Assembly: GCA_034429675.1 (NCBI GenBank) | Contig: DAOUFX010000622.1 | Span: forward strand, 1 to 7,731 | Direction of reading: 5' to 3' | Length of the DNA: 7,731 nucleotides | Origin: JAKQHY01 sp034429675 | Lineage (GTDB): Bacteria; Chloroflexota; Anaerolineae; B4-G1; SLSP01 | Part shown: positions 1-5,288 of the stretch, piece after piece | How positions within the stretch are numbered: position 1 is the stretch's first letter | How the letters are laid out: each line of letters opens with the position of its first letter | Translations under genes and position numbers: made by a program | The notes under the pieces: generated by a model | Seen by the model: only the letters and a program-made list of their open reading frames with translations | Databases searched by the model: none | What the model was told of the DNA's origin: nothing

Positions 1-35
1 CAAACCCCCACCCCCAAGATTTTGAGAAGATAGGT

Positions 36-50
36 TATTCGCTATTCGCT
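36..50. repeat. Two-copy TATTCGC heptamer overlapping the glycosyltransferase stop
   Basis: Two perfect tandem copies of the 7-mer TATTCGC (36-42 and 43-49). The TAG stop of the glycosyltransferase (42-44) spans the junction of the two copies. Short, but it matches the 7-bp periodicity seen at other gene ends in this window. Confidence 0.5.
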
Positions 51-752
51 CCCCACCCAAACTTTCCAATAAATCCACAACACGCGCAGCCCGGTGCGGA
101 TGGCTTTGGCGCCGGCCAGTCCCTTGCCCTGGGCGACGGAGCGCGGATGGTAGTTGACGGCGACTTCGTCAATGGTGTAGCCTTTCTTGAGCAATTTACA
201 CGGCAAATCAAAGTCCAGATCGAACTCGTGGCTGCTCAGGGCCAGACTGCGCGCCACGTCCACGCGCACCAGCTTGGGCCCGGTGGCGATGTCGGTCAGG
301 CGCCCGCCGAAGAGCCGGTTGGCGATGGCGGTGAGAAAGCGCACGGCCCAGTAGTTTTGCGCGTACAGATAGATTTTACGCCCGCCGAGGGTGCGCGATC
401 CGAACACCGCCGTCGTCTTACCGGGTGTCACCGCCGCGACCATGCGCGGGATATCGGCGGCCTCGTATTCCAGGTCGGCGTCGAAGACCAGGGCGTAGTC
501 GCCGGCGGCTTCGCGGATGCCGGTGAGGATCGAGGCGCTCTTGCCCAGATTGCGTTCGTGGAACACCACGCGCACGCCGGGCATGGCCACGGTTTGCAAC
601 AGCTCGCGCGTCCCGTCGGTGGAGCAATTGTCCACGGCGATGACCTCTTTGTCCCAACCGGGCGGCAACGCGACCGCATGCGCCTGCTCGATCGCGGAAA
701 GGATCGTGCGGCGTTCGTTGTAGGCGCAGATAATGATAGATAATTTCTGCAT
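42..752 (-). CDS. Family 2 glycosyltransferase, DPM1-like
   Basis: A 236-residue soluble GT-A glycosyltransferase. It probably transfers a sugar from a nucleotide donor to a polyprenyl phosphate or a growing glycan on the cytoplasmic face of the membrane. The N-terminus LSIIICAYNE (4-13) is the classic GT2 opening. VDNCSTDGT (40-48) and NLGKSASILTGI (68-79) bind the nucleotide, and DAD (91-93) is the metal-binding DXD motif. TDIATGPKLVR (153-163) and the GYTIDEVAVNYHPR stretch (191-204) match dolichol-phosphate-mannose synthase-like enzymes. There is no C-terminal membrane segment, as in short DPM1-type proteins. The ATG is chosen because the GT2 fold begins at residue 4, although no good Shine-Dalgarno precedes it. 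The last codons (Ser-Glu-stop) lie in a 7-bp tandem repeat. Its place after the CDP-sugar genes suggests a role in surface glycan assembly. The family is near certain; the substrate is unknown. Confidence 0.9.
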   Translation of the reverse strand: MQKLSIIICAYNERRTILSAIEQAHAVALPPGWDKEVIAVDNCSTDGTRELLQTVAMPGVRVVFHERNLGKSASILTGIREAAGDYALVFDADLEYEAADIPRMVAAVTPGKTTAVFGSRTLGGRKIYLYAQNYWAVRFLTAIANRLFGGRLTDIATGPKLVRVDVARSLALSSHEFDLDFDLPCKLLKKGYTIDEVAVNYHPRSVAQGKGLAGAKAIRTGLRVLWIYWKVWVGSE

Positions 753-799
753 GATTCAGATCAGCTTCGCCCCATTCTATCCGGCACCTATACACACAA

Positions 800-831
800 A
801 TACACACAGAGCTATTTCTCTCTGTGTGTAT
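800..831 (-). repeat. Inverted repeat (12-bp stem) before the glycosyltransferase
   Basis: ATACACACAGAG (800-811) and its exact complement CTCTGTGTGTAT (820-831) flank an 8-nt spacer. A related copy, TACACACA, lies just outside at 791-798. On the transcribed strand the hairpin is followed by a T/G-rich stretch (TTTGTGTGT), so it could act as a weak terminator after the lipoprotein. A clean U-tract is missing, so it is annotated as a repeat. Confidence 0.7.
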
Positions 832-845
832 CTGTGGTCCATGCG

Positions 846-863
846 CCGGCAATACTTTGCCGG
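846..863 (-). repeat. Small hairpin just after the lipoprotein stop codon
   Basis: CCGGCAA (846-852) and TTGCCGG (857-863) form a perfect 7-bp, GC-rich stem with a 4-nt loop, six bases after the lipoprotein TAA. No U-tract follows on the transcribed strand, so it is not a classical intrinsic terminator. It may protect the 3' end of the message or work with the second hairpin at 800-831. Confidence 0.6.
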
Positions 864-869
864 AAATCG

Positions 870-1754
870 TTATTGTTTGCCGGCGGCGGCTGCCGTCGCC
901 GGGTTTAGCAAACCCAGAGTGTCGTCCATGGCCGTCACAGCCAATCCCAGGTTGAAGTCGTCCACCTTGTTGCCCGCAACGCACGAAAGATAAGCCGGGC
1001 GGGTGCGATCCAACGCATAGATGAATGACAGCACGTAGGCGATGTCAATCTCCTGCCAGTCTCCGGGCACGTCTTTGTAGAAGACGCCGGAATTCAGGAT
1101 ACTATTGTACGCATTAACGTAGTTATTACAAGCGACCATGTCGCCGTCGTGCGCGCCGTAAATGGCCCCTTGCATCACGCTGAGCGAGCTTTGCATCTGC
1201 GCCATGTGATTGTACATGCCTTTGCCATCAAAGGGCAGTTCGGGGAAGGTTCCCAATGTTTCGTTGGGATTGGAGCGATAGTAGAGCGTGACGTATTCCG
1301 GTTCTCCTTCCCCCTCCCCCGACCCTTCCGGCGTGGCGGTGGCCGTCGGTTCCGGGGCTGGCGTGTCCTGCGGGGCTGCCGTCTCCTGCGCTTGCGGCTC
1401 CGGAGTGTTGGTCGGCGTCGTCTGGCTGGTGGGTTTGGGCGTCCTGGTGGGCGCGGGCGTGGCTGTTGGGGTTTCGGTAGGGGTGGCCGTCGCGGTGGGT
1501 GTAGCGGTTTTGGTCGGCGTCGCCGTCTTGGTGGGTGTGGCGGTTTTGGTCGGCGTGGCTGTTGCGGTAGCGGTTTCAGTGGGCGTGGGCGTTTCGGTGG
1601 GTGTGTTGGTGGCCGTCGGCGCAGAAGCCGTCTGCGTCGCGAAAACGTCGGCAGCCATGGCCGTGCTCGTCGCTGCGATCTCTTCCGCCGAAGGTGCGCA
1701 CGCGCTCAGCGCCAGCAATACTGCTCCAATGAACAAAAGGGTCTTCAATTTCAT
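870..1754 (-). CDS. Lipoprotein with Thr/Pro-rich linker and unknown C-terminal domain
   Basis: A 294-residue predicted lipoprotein. Residues 1-18 are a signal peptide (KLK, then a hydrophobic core) ending in the lipobox LSAC, which makes Cys19 the lipidated residue. Residues 20-42 are Ala-rich. Residues 43-142 form a low-complexity Thr/Pro/Ala linker with a threefold KTATPT repeat (70-87). Residues 143-151 are Gly/Glu-rich. The C-terminal domain (about 153-294) has Tyr/Asn-rich helices and two cysteines (209, 258) that could form a disulfide outside the membrane. I do not recognise this domain. Linkers of this kind are common in surface proteins of Chloroflexota, act as extended stalks and may be O-glycosylated; that is family knowledge, not visible here. 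The start is fixed by the signal peptide and a strong Shine-Dalgarno. It sits between rfbH and a glycosyltransferase, so a link to the surface glycan is possible but unproven. Confidence 0.85.
   Translation of the reverse strand: MKLKTLLFIGAVLLALSACAPSAEEIAATSTAMAADVFATQTASAPTATNTPTETPTPTETATATATPTKTATPTKTATPTKTATPTATATPTETPTATPAPTRTPKPTSQTTPTNTPEPQAQETAAPQDTPAPEPTATATPEGSGEGEGEPEYVTLYYRSNPNETLGTFPELPFDGKGMYNHMAQMQSSLSVMQGAIYGAHDGDMVACNNYVNAYNSILNSGVFYKDVPGDWQEIDIAYVLSFIYALDRTRPAYLSCVAGNKVDDFNLGLAVTAMDDTLGLLNPATAAAAGKQ
1494..1547 (-). repeat. Three tandem 18-bp units encoding KTATPT
   Basis: Three consecutive 18-bp units encode KTATPT three times (residues 70-87 of the lipoprotein). The first and third units share codons, while the middle one uses different synonymous codons. 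In-frame repeats like this allow the stalk to change length by recombination. Confidence 0.75.
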
Positions 1755-1758
1755 GGTT

Positions 1759-1766
1759 TCCTCCTC
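1759..1766 (-). promoter_or_regulatory. Shine-Dalgarno of the lipoprotein gene
   Basis: GAGGAGGA lies 4 bases before the ATG at 1754 and supports that start over any internal Met. Confidence 0.8.
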
Positions 1767-1771
1767 AAGAT

Positions 1772-1807
1772 AGTTGAAAGTCGAAAGTTAAAAAGTCGAA
1801 AGTTTGT
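1772..1807 (+). repeat. AGTYGAA heptamer array upstream of the lipoprotein
   Basis: Read on the plus strand: AGTTGAA, AGTCGAA, AGTTAAA, one extra A, AGTCGAA, AGTTTGT. These are five near-copies of a 7-mer. The same family appears upstream of trpC (7681-7701) in the same orientation and at the rfbG/SDR junction (4246-4280) in the opposite one. It ends 5 bases before the lipoprotein Shine-Dalgarno, so it would lie in the leader of that mRNA. Confidence 0.75.
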
Positions 1808-1824
1808 GGTCGCGTCAGCGACCA
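1807..1824. repeat. 7-bp hairpin TGGTCGC/GCGACCA
   Basis: TGGTCGC (1807-1813) and GCGACCA (1818-1824) form a perfect 7-bp GC-rich stem with a GTCA loop. It directly abuts the AGTYGAA heptamer array in the rfbH/lipoprotein gap. No U-tract follows on either strand. It may be part of a composite repeat element. Confidence 0.55.
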
Positions 1825-1840
1825 GGTGAAAGAGGGGGGC

Positions 1841-1870
1841 ATTTTTGCGCATGGGCCTGTGCGCAAAAAT
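1841..1870. promoter_or_regulatory. Perfect 11-bp dyad after rfbH (operator-like or mRNA hairpin)
   Basis: ATTTTTGCGCA (1841-1851) and TGCGCAAAAAT (1860-1870) are exact inverted copies separated by 8 bp. The dyad starts 21 bases after the rfbH stop. The T-run is on the 5' side and the A-run on the 3' side on both strands, which is the wrong way round for an intrinsic terminator. The 30-bp dyad is therefore better viewed as a protein-binding site for the lipoprotein promoter or as a message-stabilising hairpin. Either role is inference. Confidence 0.5.
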
Positions 1871-1891
1871 ACCTTCCTTCCTTTATTTGGG

Positions 1892-3226
1892 CTAGAGGTA
1901 TTTTTGAAGGAACTCCTCAAATACTTCCAGGATGTAGGCGAGGCGCGCTTCGTCCATGCCGGGGTAGACGCCGAGGAAGAGGGCGGTTTTGAGGACGCGG
2001 TCCGTCTCGGTGAGGGGCGTGGCGACGCGGTGTGGGATGCTGCGGTAGCCGGGCTGGTGCAGGATGTTGCCCGCGAAGAGGTAGCGCGTCTCGATTTTGC
2101 GCTCGCGCAGGTAGTCGTTCAGCTCCCGCCGGGTGAACGGCGCGTTCTCGCGCACGGCCAGGGTGAAGGCAAACCACGCCGGGTCGGCCTTGGGGCTCCA
2201 GACCGGCAGCGTCAGGTATTCCGTGTAGGGCTGCAAGCCTTCGTAAAGCCTTCGGAAATTGCGTTGGCGCGCGGCGACGAAATCCGGCAGTTTGGCGATC
2301 TGCGGCAGTCCGATGGCCGCCTGGATGTCCATCATTTTGAGGTTGTAGCCGATCTCGGTGAAGTAGTAGCGGTGGTCGTAGGGTTCGTCCAGGCCGGGGA
2401 TTTCCCAGTCGAAGCGCTGGCGGCAGGCGCCATCCTGCGGGCTTTTGTGATCGCACCAGCAGTCGCGGCCCCAGTCGCGGATGGTGTGCGCGATGCGGTG
2501 CAGCGTCGGGTCGTTGGTTCCCACGGCGCCGCCTTCGCCGGTGGTGATGTGGTGCGCCGGGTAGAAGCTGAACGTGGCGAGGTCGCCGAACGCGCCGCAG
2601 TACCGCCCGTCGTAGCGCGAGCCGAGGGCGTCGCAGGTGTCCTCGATGACGTACAACCCGTGCGCCTTGGCGAAATCCATCACTTTGTCCATCTCGACGG
2701 GGTTGCCCAGGATGTGCGGGACGAAAACGGCGCGCGTCTTTGCCGAAAACGCCGCTTCCAACAGGTCGGCGTCCAGGTTGTACGTGCCGACTTTGCAGTC
2801 CACGAACACCGGCAGCAGCCCGTTCTGGACGATGGGCGCCACCGTCGTCGGGAAGGTCGCCGCCGGTGTGATGACTTCGTCGCCGGGGCGCAGCGGGCGC
2901 TCCAGTTGCGCCGAACACAGCGCCGTCATGGCCACCAGATTGGCCGACGACCCGGAATTCACGGTCAGAATGTTGTTCAGCCCGACAAACGCCCCCAGTT
3001 TCTCGGAGAACGCTGCAACTTGTTCGCCCTCGGTCAGCCAGAAATCCAGAATGGCGCTCACGGCGCTTTGCATTTCGCGTTCGTCGTAGACGCGGCCGCC
3101 GTAGTTGACGAACGTCTTGCCGGGCGTAAACGGCGCGGCTTGGTGCGCCACGTGGTAATACTCGGCTACTTTTTCGAGGATTTCGCGGCGGAGAGCCTCG
3201 GCTTTAGCTGTTTGATTGTCAGACAT
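1892..3226 (-). CDS. rfbH: RfbH, CDP-4-keto-6-deoxyglucose 3-dehydrase (E1)
   Basis: A 444-residue PMP/[2Fe-2S] enzyme of the DegT/DnrJ/EryC1 aminotransferase fold. It removes the C3 hydroxyl of CDP-4-keto-6-deoxyglucose on the way to CDP-3,6-dideoxyhexoses, in the cytoplasm. SGSSANLVAM (91-100) binds the cofactor phosphate, and VIEDTCDALG (193-202) carries Asp196, which pairs with the pyridine nitrogen. FYPAHHITTGEGG (221-233) has His225 where aminotransferases have the Schiff-base Lys, the hallmark of this dehydrase. Cysteines 198, 256, 258 and 268 form C-X57-C-X-C-X9-C. The first three keep the spacing known for Yersinia E1 (C-X57-C-X-C-X7-C), and the last is two residues further away. The length fits RfbH (about 435-445). 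An ATG 20 codons upstream lies inside a hairpin repeat; the start at MSDNQ is chosen because GGAGG lies 5 bases before it. It is the last of the four clustered CDP-sugar genes. Confidence 0.93.
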   Translation of the reverse strand: MSDNQTAKAEALRREILEKVAEYYHVAHQAAPFTPGKTFVNYGGRVYDEREMQSAVSAILDFWLTEGEQVAAFSEKLGAFVGLNNILTVNSGSSANLVAMTALCSAQLERPLRPGDEVITPAATFPTTVAPIVQNGLLPVFVDCKVGTYNLDADLLEAAFSAKTRAVFVPHILGNPVEMDKVMDFAKAHGLYVIEDTCDALGSRYDGRYCGAFGDLATFSFYPAHHITTGEGGAVGTNDPTLHRIAHTIRDWGRDCWCDHKSPQDGACRQRFDWEIPGLDEPYDHRYYFTEIGYNLKMMDIQAAIGLPQIAKLPDFVAARQRNFRRLYEGLQPYTEYLTLPVWSPKADPAWFAFTLAVRENAPFTRRELNDYLRERKIETRYLFAGNILHQPGYRSIPHRVATPLTETDRVLKTALFLGVYPGMDEARLAYILEVFEEFLQKYL

Positions 3227-3231
3227 TGATG

Positions 3232-3236
3232 CCTCC
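3232..3236 (-). promoter_or_regulatory. Shine-Dalgarno that fixes the rfbH start
   Basis: GGAGG with a 5-base spacer to the ATG at 3226. It decides between this start and an in-frame ATG at 3286 whose extra residues are encoded by repeat DNA. Confidence 0.85.
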
Positions 3237-3242
3237 AAAACA

Positions 3243-3306
3243 TGAAACGTGAAACGTGAAGCGCGAAACGTGAAATACAGGTTCACGTTTCACGTTTCAC
3301 GCTTCA
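3243..3306 (-). repeat. Inverted heptamer arrays forming a 25-bp hairpin between the SDR gene and rfbH
   Basis: On the plus strand about four TGAAACG-type heptamers (3243-3270) face an inverted copy of the same array (3282-3306). On the transcribed strand, 3306-3282 pairs with 3274-3250 over 25 positions with two G-U wobbles and one A-C mismatch, around a 7-nt loop. The TGA stop of the SDR gene (3304-3306) is the base of the 5' arm. The hairpin ends 13 nt before the rfbH Shine-Dalgarno. A U-tract is weak (TTTT at 3237-3240), so read-through into rfbH is likely. It could slow ribosomes, protect the 3' end or attenuate transcription. Confidence 0.8.
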
Positions 3307-4248
3307 GTCTTTGCGCATTTCTTCGATAGTTCGCTGCAACCCCGTCTCCAGCGGCACTTGCGCCTGCCAGCCCAGCAGTTGCCGGGCGCGATCGGCGTCG
3401 GCGCGGATGGCGGGGACTTCTCCAGGACGGTAAGGCAGCTCGCCGACCCGCATTTGACCGCGAGCGCCGGCCAGCCGCCAGATCTGGGCGACGACGTCGC
3501 GCACGCTGTGCAAAGCGCCTGACCCTAAATCCAGCGCGTGGCCTTCGATACCGGGTGCGACCAGGGCGGCCAGGAAACCGCGCACCACGTCCTCGACGAA
3601 AATGAAGTCGCGCTGCTGTTCACCCGCCGTCATCGGAAAATCGGCGCCGTCGAGCGCCGCGCGGATGGCGGAGGGGATCAGCGCGGCGTTACTCTGTCCG
3701 GGGCCGTAAACTTGAAAGGGGCGCAGCCACACGACGGGGGCGTTCCAGGCGTTGTAGGCGGCGCGCGCGCAAGCCCACGCGGCGACTTTCGACGCGCTGT
3801 AGGCATTGAAGGGGTCGAGCCCTTCGCCGTTGCGCCGCGCGCCGTGCTCGTAGGAGGTGCCCGCCGCGACGATGCGCTGCACGCCGCCCACGTGGCCGGC
3901 GGCATTGAGGATGTTGATCGTTCCGCCGACGTTGACCCGGATGGCTTCGGTGAACGGCAGGTTGGGCCGCGTGACGCCGGCGGCTGCCAGGTGGACGATC
4001 ATCGCCGGGCGAAACGCTTGCACGGCTTGCGCGACGGCGGCTTCGTCACAGACATCGCCCTTAAAACAGCGCACGCCGGCGGGGAGCCGGTCGGCTTCGA
4101 TGGGCAGAACCAGGGCCGCCACGTCGGCGCCGGCGGCCAGCAACACTTGCGCCAGCTTCATGCCGATAAAACCGGTAGCCCCGGTAAGAAAAACTGCGCT
4201 TCCCGGCTCCAGGCTCCCGTTGCCGGGTTGTGATTCGACGTCTCCCAT
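3304..4248 (-). CDS. NAD(P)-dependent SDR sugar epimerase/reductase
   Basis: A 314-residue extended short-chain dehydrogenase/reductase. The Rossmann motif is TGATGFIG (22-29). Further landmarks are GDVCD (64-68), HLAAAGVTRPN (86-96), the catalytic YSASK (Tyr150, Lys154) and LRPFQVYGPGQ (175-185). QQRDFIFVEDVV (211-222) is typical of nucleotide-sugar binding. The Ser/Thr region reads AGTSYEHG (129-136) instead of SSxxVYG, and it lacks the Asp-Glu/Lys pair of 4,6-dehydratases, so it is a reductase or epimerase. Between rfbG and rfbH it most likely performs the 4-keto reduction or an epimerisation of the CDP-dideoxy sugar (RfbJ/RfbS/AscF-like role); this is inference. The ATG is the last unit of a heptamer array, 5 bases after the rfbG stop and without a clear Shine-Dalgarno, so translational coupling is likely. 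Residues 1-16 (GNGSLEPG region) look non-conserved. Confidence 0.82.
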   Translation of the reverse strand: MGDVESQPGNGSLEPGSAVFLTGATGFIGMKLAQVLLAAGADVAALVLPIEADRLPAGVRCFKGDVCDEAAVAQAVQAFRPAMIVHLAAAGVTRPNLPFTEAIRVNVGGTINILNAAGHVGGVQRIVAAGTSYEHGARRNGEGLDPFNAYSASKVAAWACARAAYNAWNAPVVWLRPFQVYGPGQSNAALIPSAIRAALDGADFPMTAGEQQRDFIFVEDVVRGFLAALVAPGIEGHALDLGSGALHSVRDVVAQIWRLAGARGQMRVGELPYRPGEVPAIRADADRARQLLGWQAQVPLETGLQRTIEEMRKD

Positions 4249-4280
4249 AACTTTCAACTTGCAACTTGCGACTTGCAACT
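4246..4280 (-). repeat. Five-unit heptamer array spanning the rfbG end and SDR gene start
   Basis: Read on the minus strand: AGTTGCA (4280-4274), AGTCGCA, AGTTGCA, AGTTGAA and AGTTATG (4252-4246). The array encodes most of the last eight residues of RfbG (SCKSQVAS), contains its TGA stop and supplies the ATG of the SDR gene. It belongs to the same family as the arrays at 1772-1807 and 7681-7701. Confidence 0.85.
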
Positions 4281-5282
4281 CAAATACTCCGCATACCACC
4301 CCAACGTTTCGCGCATCGCCTCTTCGCGCGTCCAGGCCGGCTGCCAGCCGATCCGTTGGCGGATTTTGCTGCTGTCGAGGTACTGGTCTTTGATCTCGTT
4401 TTTGACCTCGTTCAGCACAACCGGTTCCAGGTCGGGATGGGGCGAGAGTTTGAGGATCAGGCGCGTCATGTCCAGCACGCTCATCGGGGCGTCGGTGCCG
4501 CAGTTGAAGGCTTGCCCGCGCACATCGGGGCGCTCTATGGCCTCGGCGAGCAGCATATAGGCGCGCACGGCGTCGCGGACGTAGAGGTAGTCGCGCATAA
4601 ACGTGCCGTCGGAGCGGATGACGGGCGCCTCGCCGCCGAGGGCGCTGCGCACCGTGCCGGGAATCAGCCGGTTCCAGTTCAGATCGCCGCCGCCGTAGAG
4701 ATTGGCGCAGCGTGTCACGGCCACCGGCGCGCCGTAGGTGATGGCGTAGCTTTGGGCGAGCAGGTCGGCGGCGCTTTTGGAGACGTCGTAAGGGTGTTGG
4801 CCCTGCAACGGCATGTCCTCGGTGTAGGGCAGAACCGGTTGGGTGCCGTAGGCTTTGTCGCTGGACGCGACCAGGATGCGCTTGACGGTGGCCGTGCGCC
4901 GGGCCGCTTCCAGCGTCACCCACGTCCCGCGGATGTTGGCCTCGAAGGTGGAAAGCGGCGCGCGGTTGGCGATGCCGACAATGGTTTGCGCGGCCAGATG
5001 AAAGACCGCGTCAATTTCGTACTCGTTGAGCACGCGCTCCATCGTCTGGTAATCGGTGACGTCGCCGCGCGCTACACGGATGCGCCCCAGCGCGCCGGAT
5101 CGCGCCAGTTGCGAGTAGGGCGCATCGTCGCGGATCAGTCCGACCACGTCGGCGCCGGCGGCGAGCAACGCCTGGGTCAGCCAAGAGCCGAGCAGCCCCG
5201 TGCAACCGGTTACCAGCGTCGGGCGGTTGCGCCAGAATCCTGCATTGTCGGTTGCAGTCGCGTCAGTCAGAGTCGCATCCAT
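4254..5282 (-). CDS. rfbG: RfbG, CDP-glucose 4,6-dehydratase
   Basis: A 342-residue extended SDR enzyme that converts CDP-glucose to CDP-4-keto-6-deoxyglucose with bound NAD. The Rossmann glycines are in TGCTGLLG (25-32), and HLAAQTIVG (95-103) follows. The active site is SSDKAYG (140-146), where Ser141-Asp142-Lys143 replaces the Thr-Asp-Lys seen in Yersinia. YDVSK (165-169) gives Tyr165 and Lys169. TRCANLYGGGDLNWNRLIP (190-208) and IKDQYLDSSKIRQRIGW (297-313) are characteristic of CDP-glucose dehydratases. It is slightly shorter than the usual roughly 355 residues. It starts 6 bases after the rfbF stop; a possible Shine-Dalgarno GGTGAG overlaps that stop, which suggests coupled translation. 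The C-terminal SCKSQVAS is encoded by the heptamer repeat and is unlikely to be functional. The neighbouring cytidylyltransferase makes a CDP substrate much more likely than GDP or dTDP. Confidence 0.9.
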   Translation of the reverse strand: MDATLTDATATDNAGFWRNRPTLVTGCTGLLGSWLTQALLAAGADVVGLIRDDAPYSQLARSGALGRIRVARGDVTDYQTMERVLNEYEIDAVFHLAAQTIVGIANRAPLSTFEANIRGTWVTLEAARRTATVKRILVASSDKAYGTQPVLPYTEDMPLQGQHPYDVSKSAADLLAQSYAITYGAPVAVTRCANLYGGGDLNWNRLIPGTVRSALGGEAPVIRSDGTFMRDYLYVRDAVRAYMLLAEAIERPDVRGQAFNCGTDAPMSVLDMTRLILKLSPHPDLEPVVLNEVKNEIKDQYLDSSKIRQRIGWQPAWTREEAMRETLGWYAEYLSCKSQVAS

Positions 5283-5288
5283 ATCGTC

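Noticed and set aside
767..779. A promoter for the glycosyltransferase with -10 TAGAAT
   Set aside because: The -10-like hexamer (minus 779-774) is good, but no acceptable -35 lies 15-19 bp upstream, so it was not annotated.
1494..1547. Possible CRISPR-like repeats
   Set aside because: The units are contiguous, have no spacers and encode an in-frame KTATPT protein repeat.
1841..1870. Intrinsic terminator of rfbH
   Set aside because: The T-run is 5' of the stem and the A-run 3' on both strands, opposite to the required order.
1826..3229. Plus-strand open frame of 467 codons
   Set aside because: It lies antisense to rfbH, whose protein has clear family motifs throughout. The plus-strand translation has no recognisable domain and is rich in Val, Ala, Arg and Gly, as expected from a GC-rich shadow frame.
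3227..3286. Extended N-terminus of RfbH from an upstream in-frame ATG
   Set aside because: The extra 20 residues are translated from the hairpin repeat, and a GGAGG with correct spacing precedes the internal ATG at 3226.
4249..4923. Long in-frame upstream extension of the SDR gene
   Set aside because: This part overlaps rfbG out of frame and reads as Arg/Pro-rich nonsense. The Rossmann motif starts about 20 residues after the ATG at 4248, as expected for the family.
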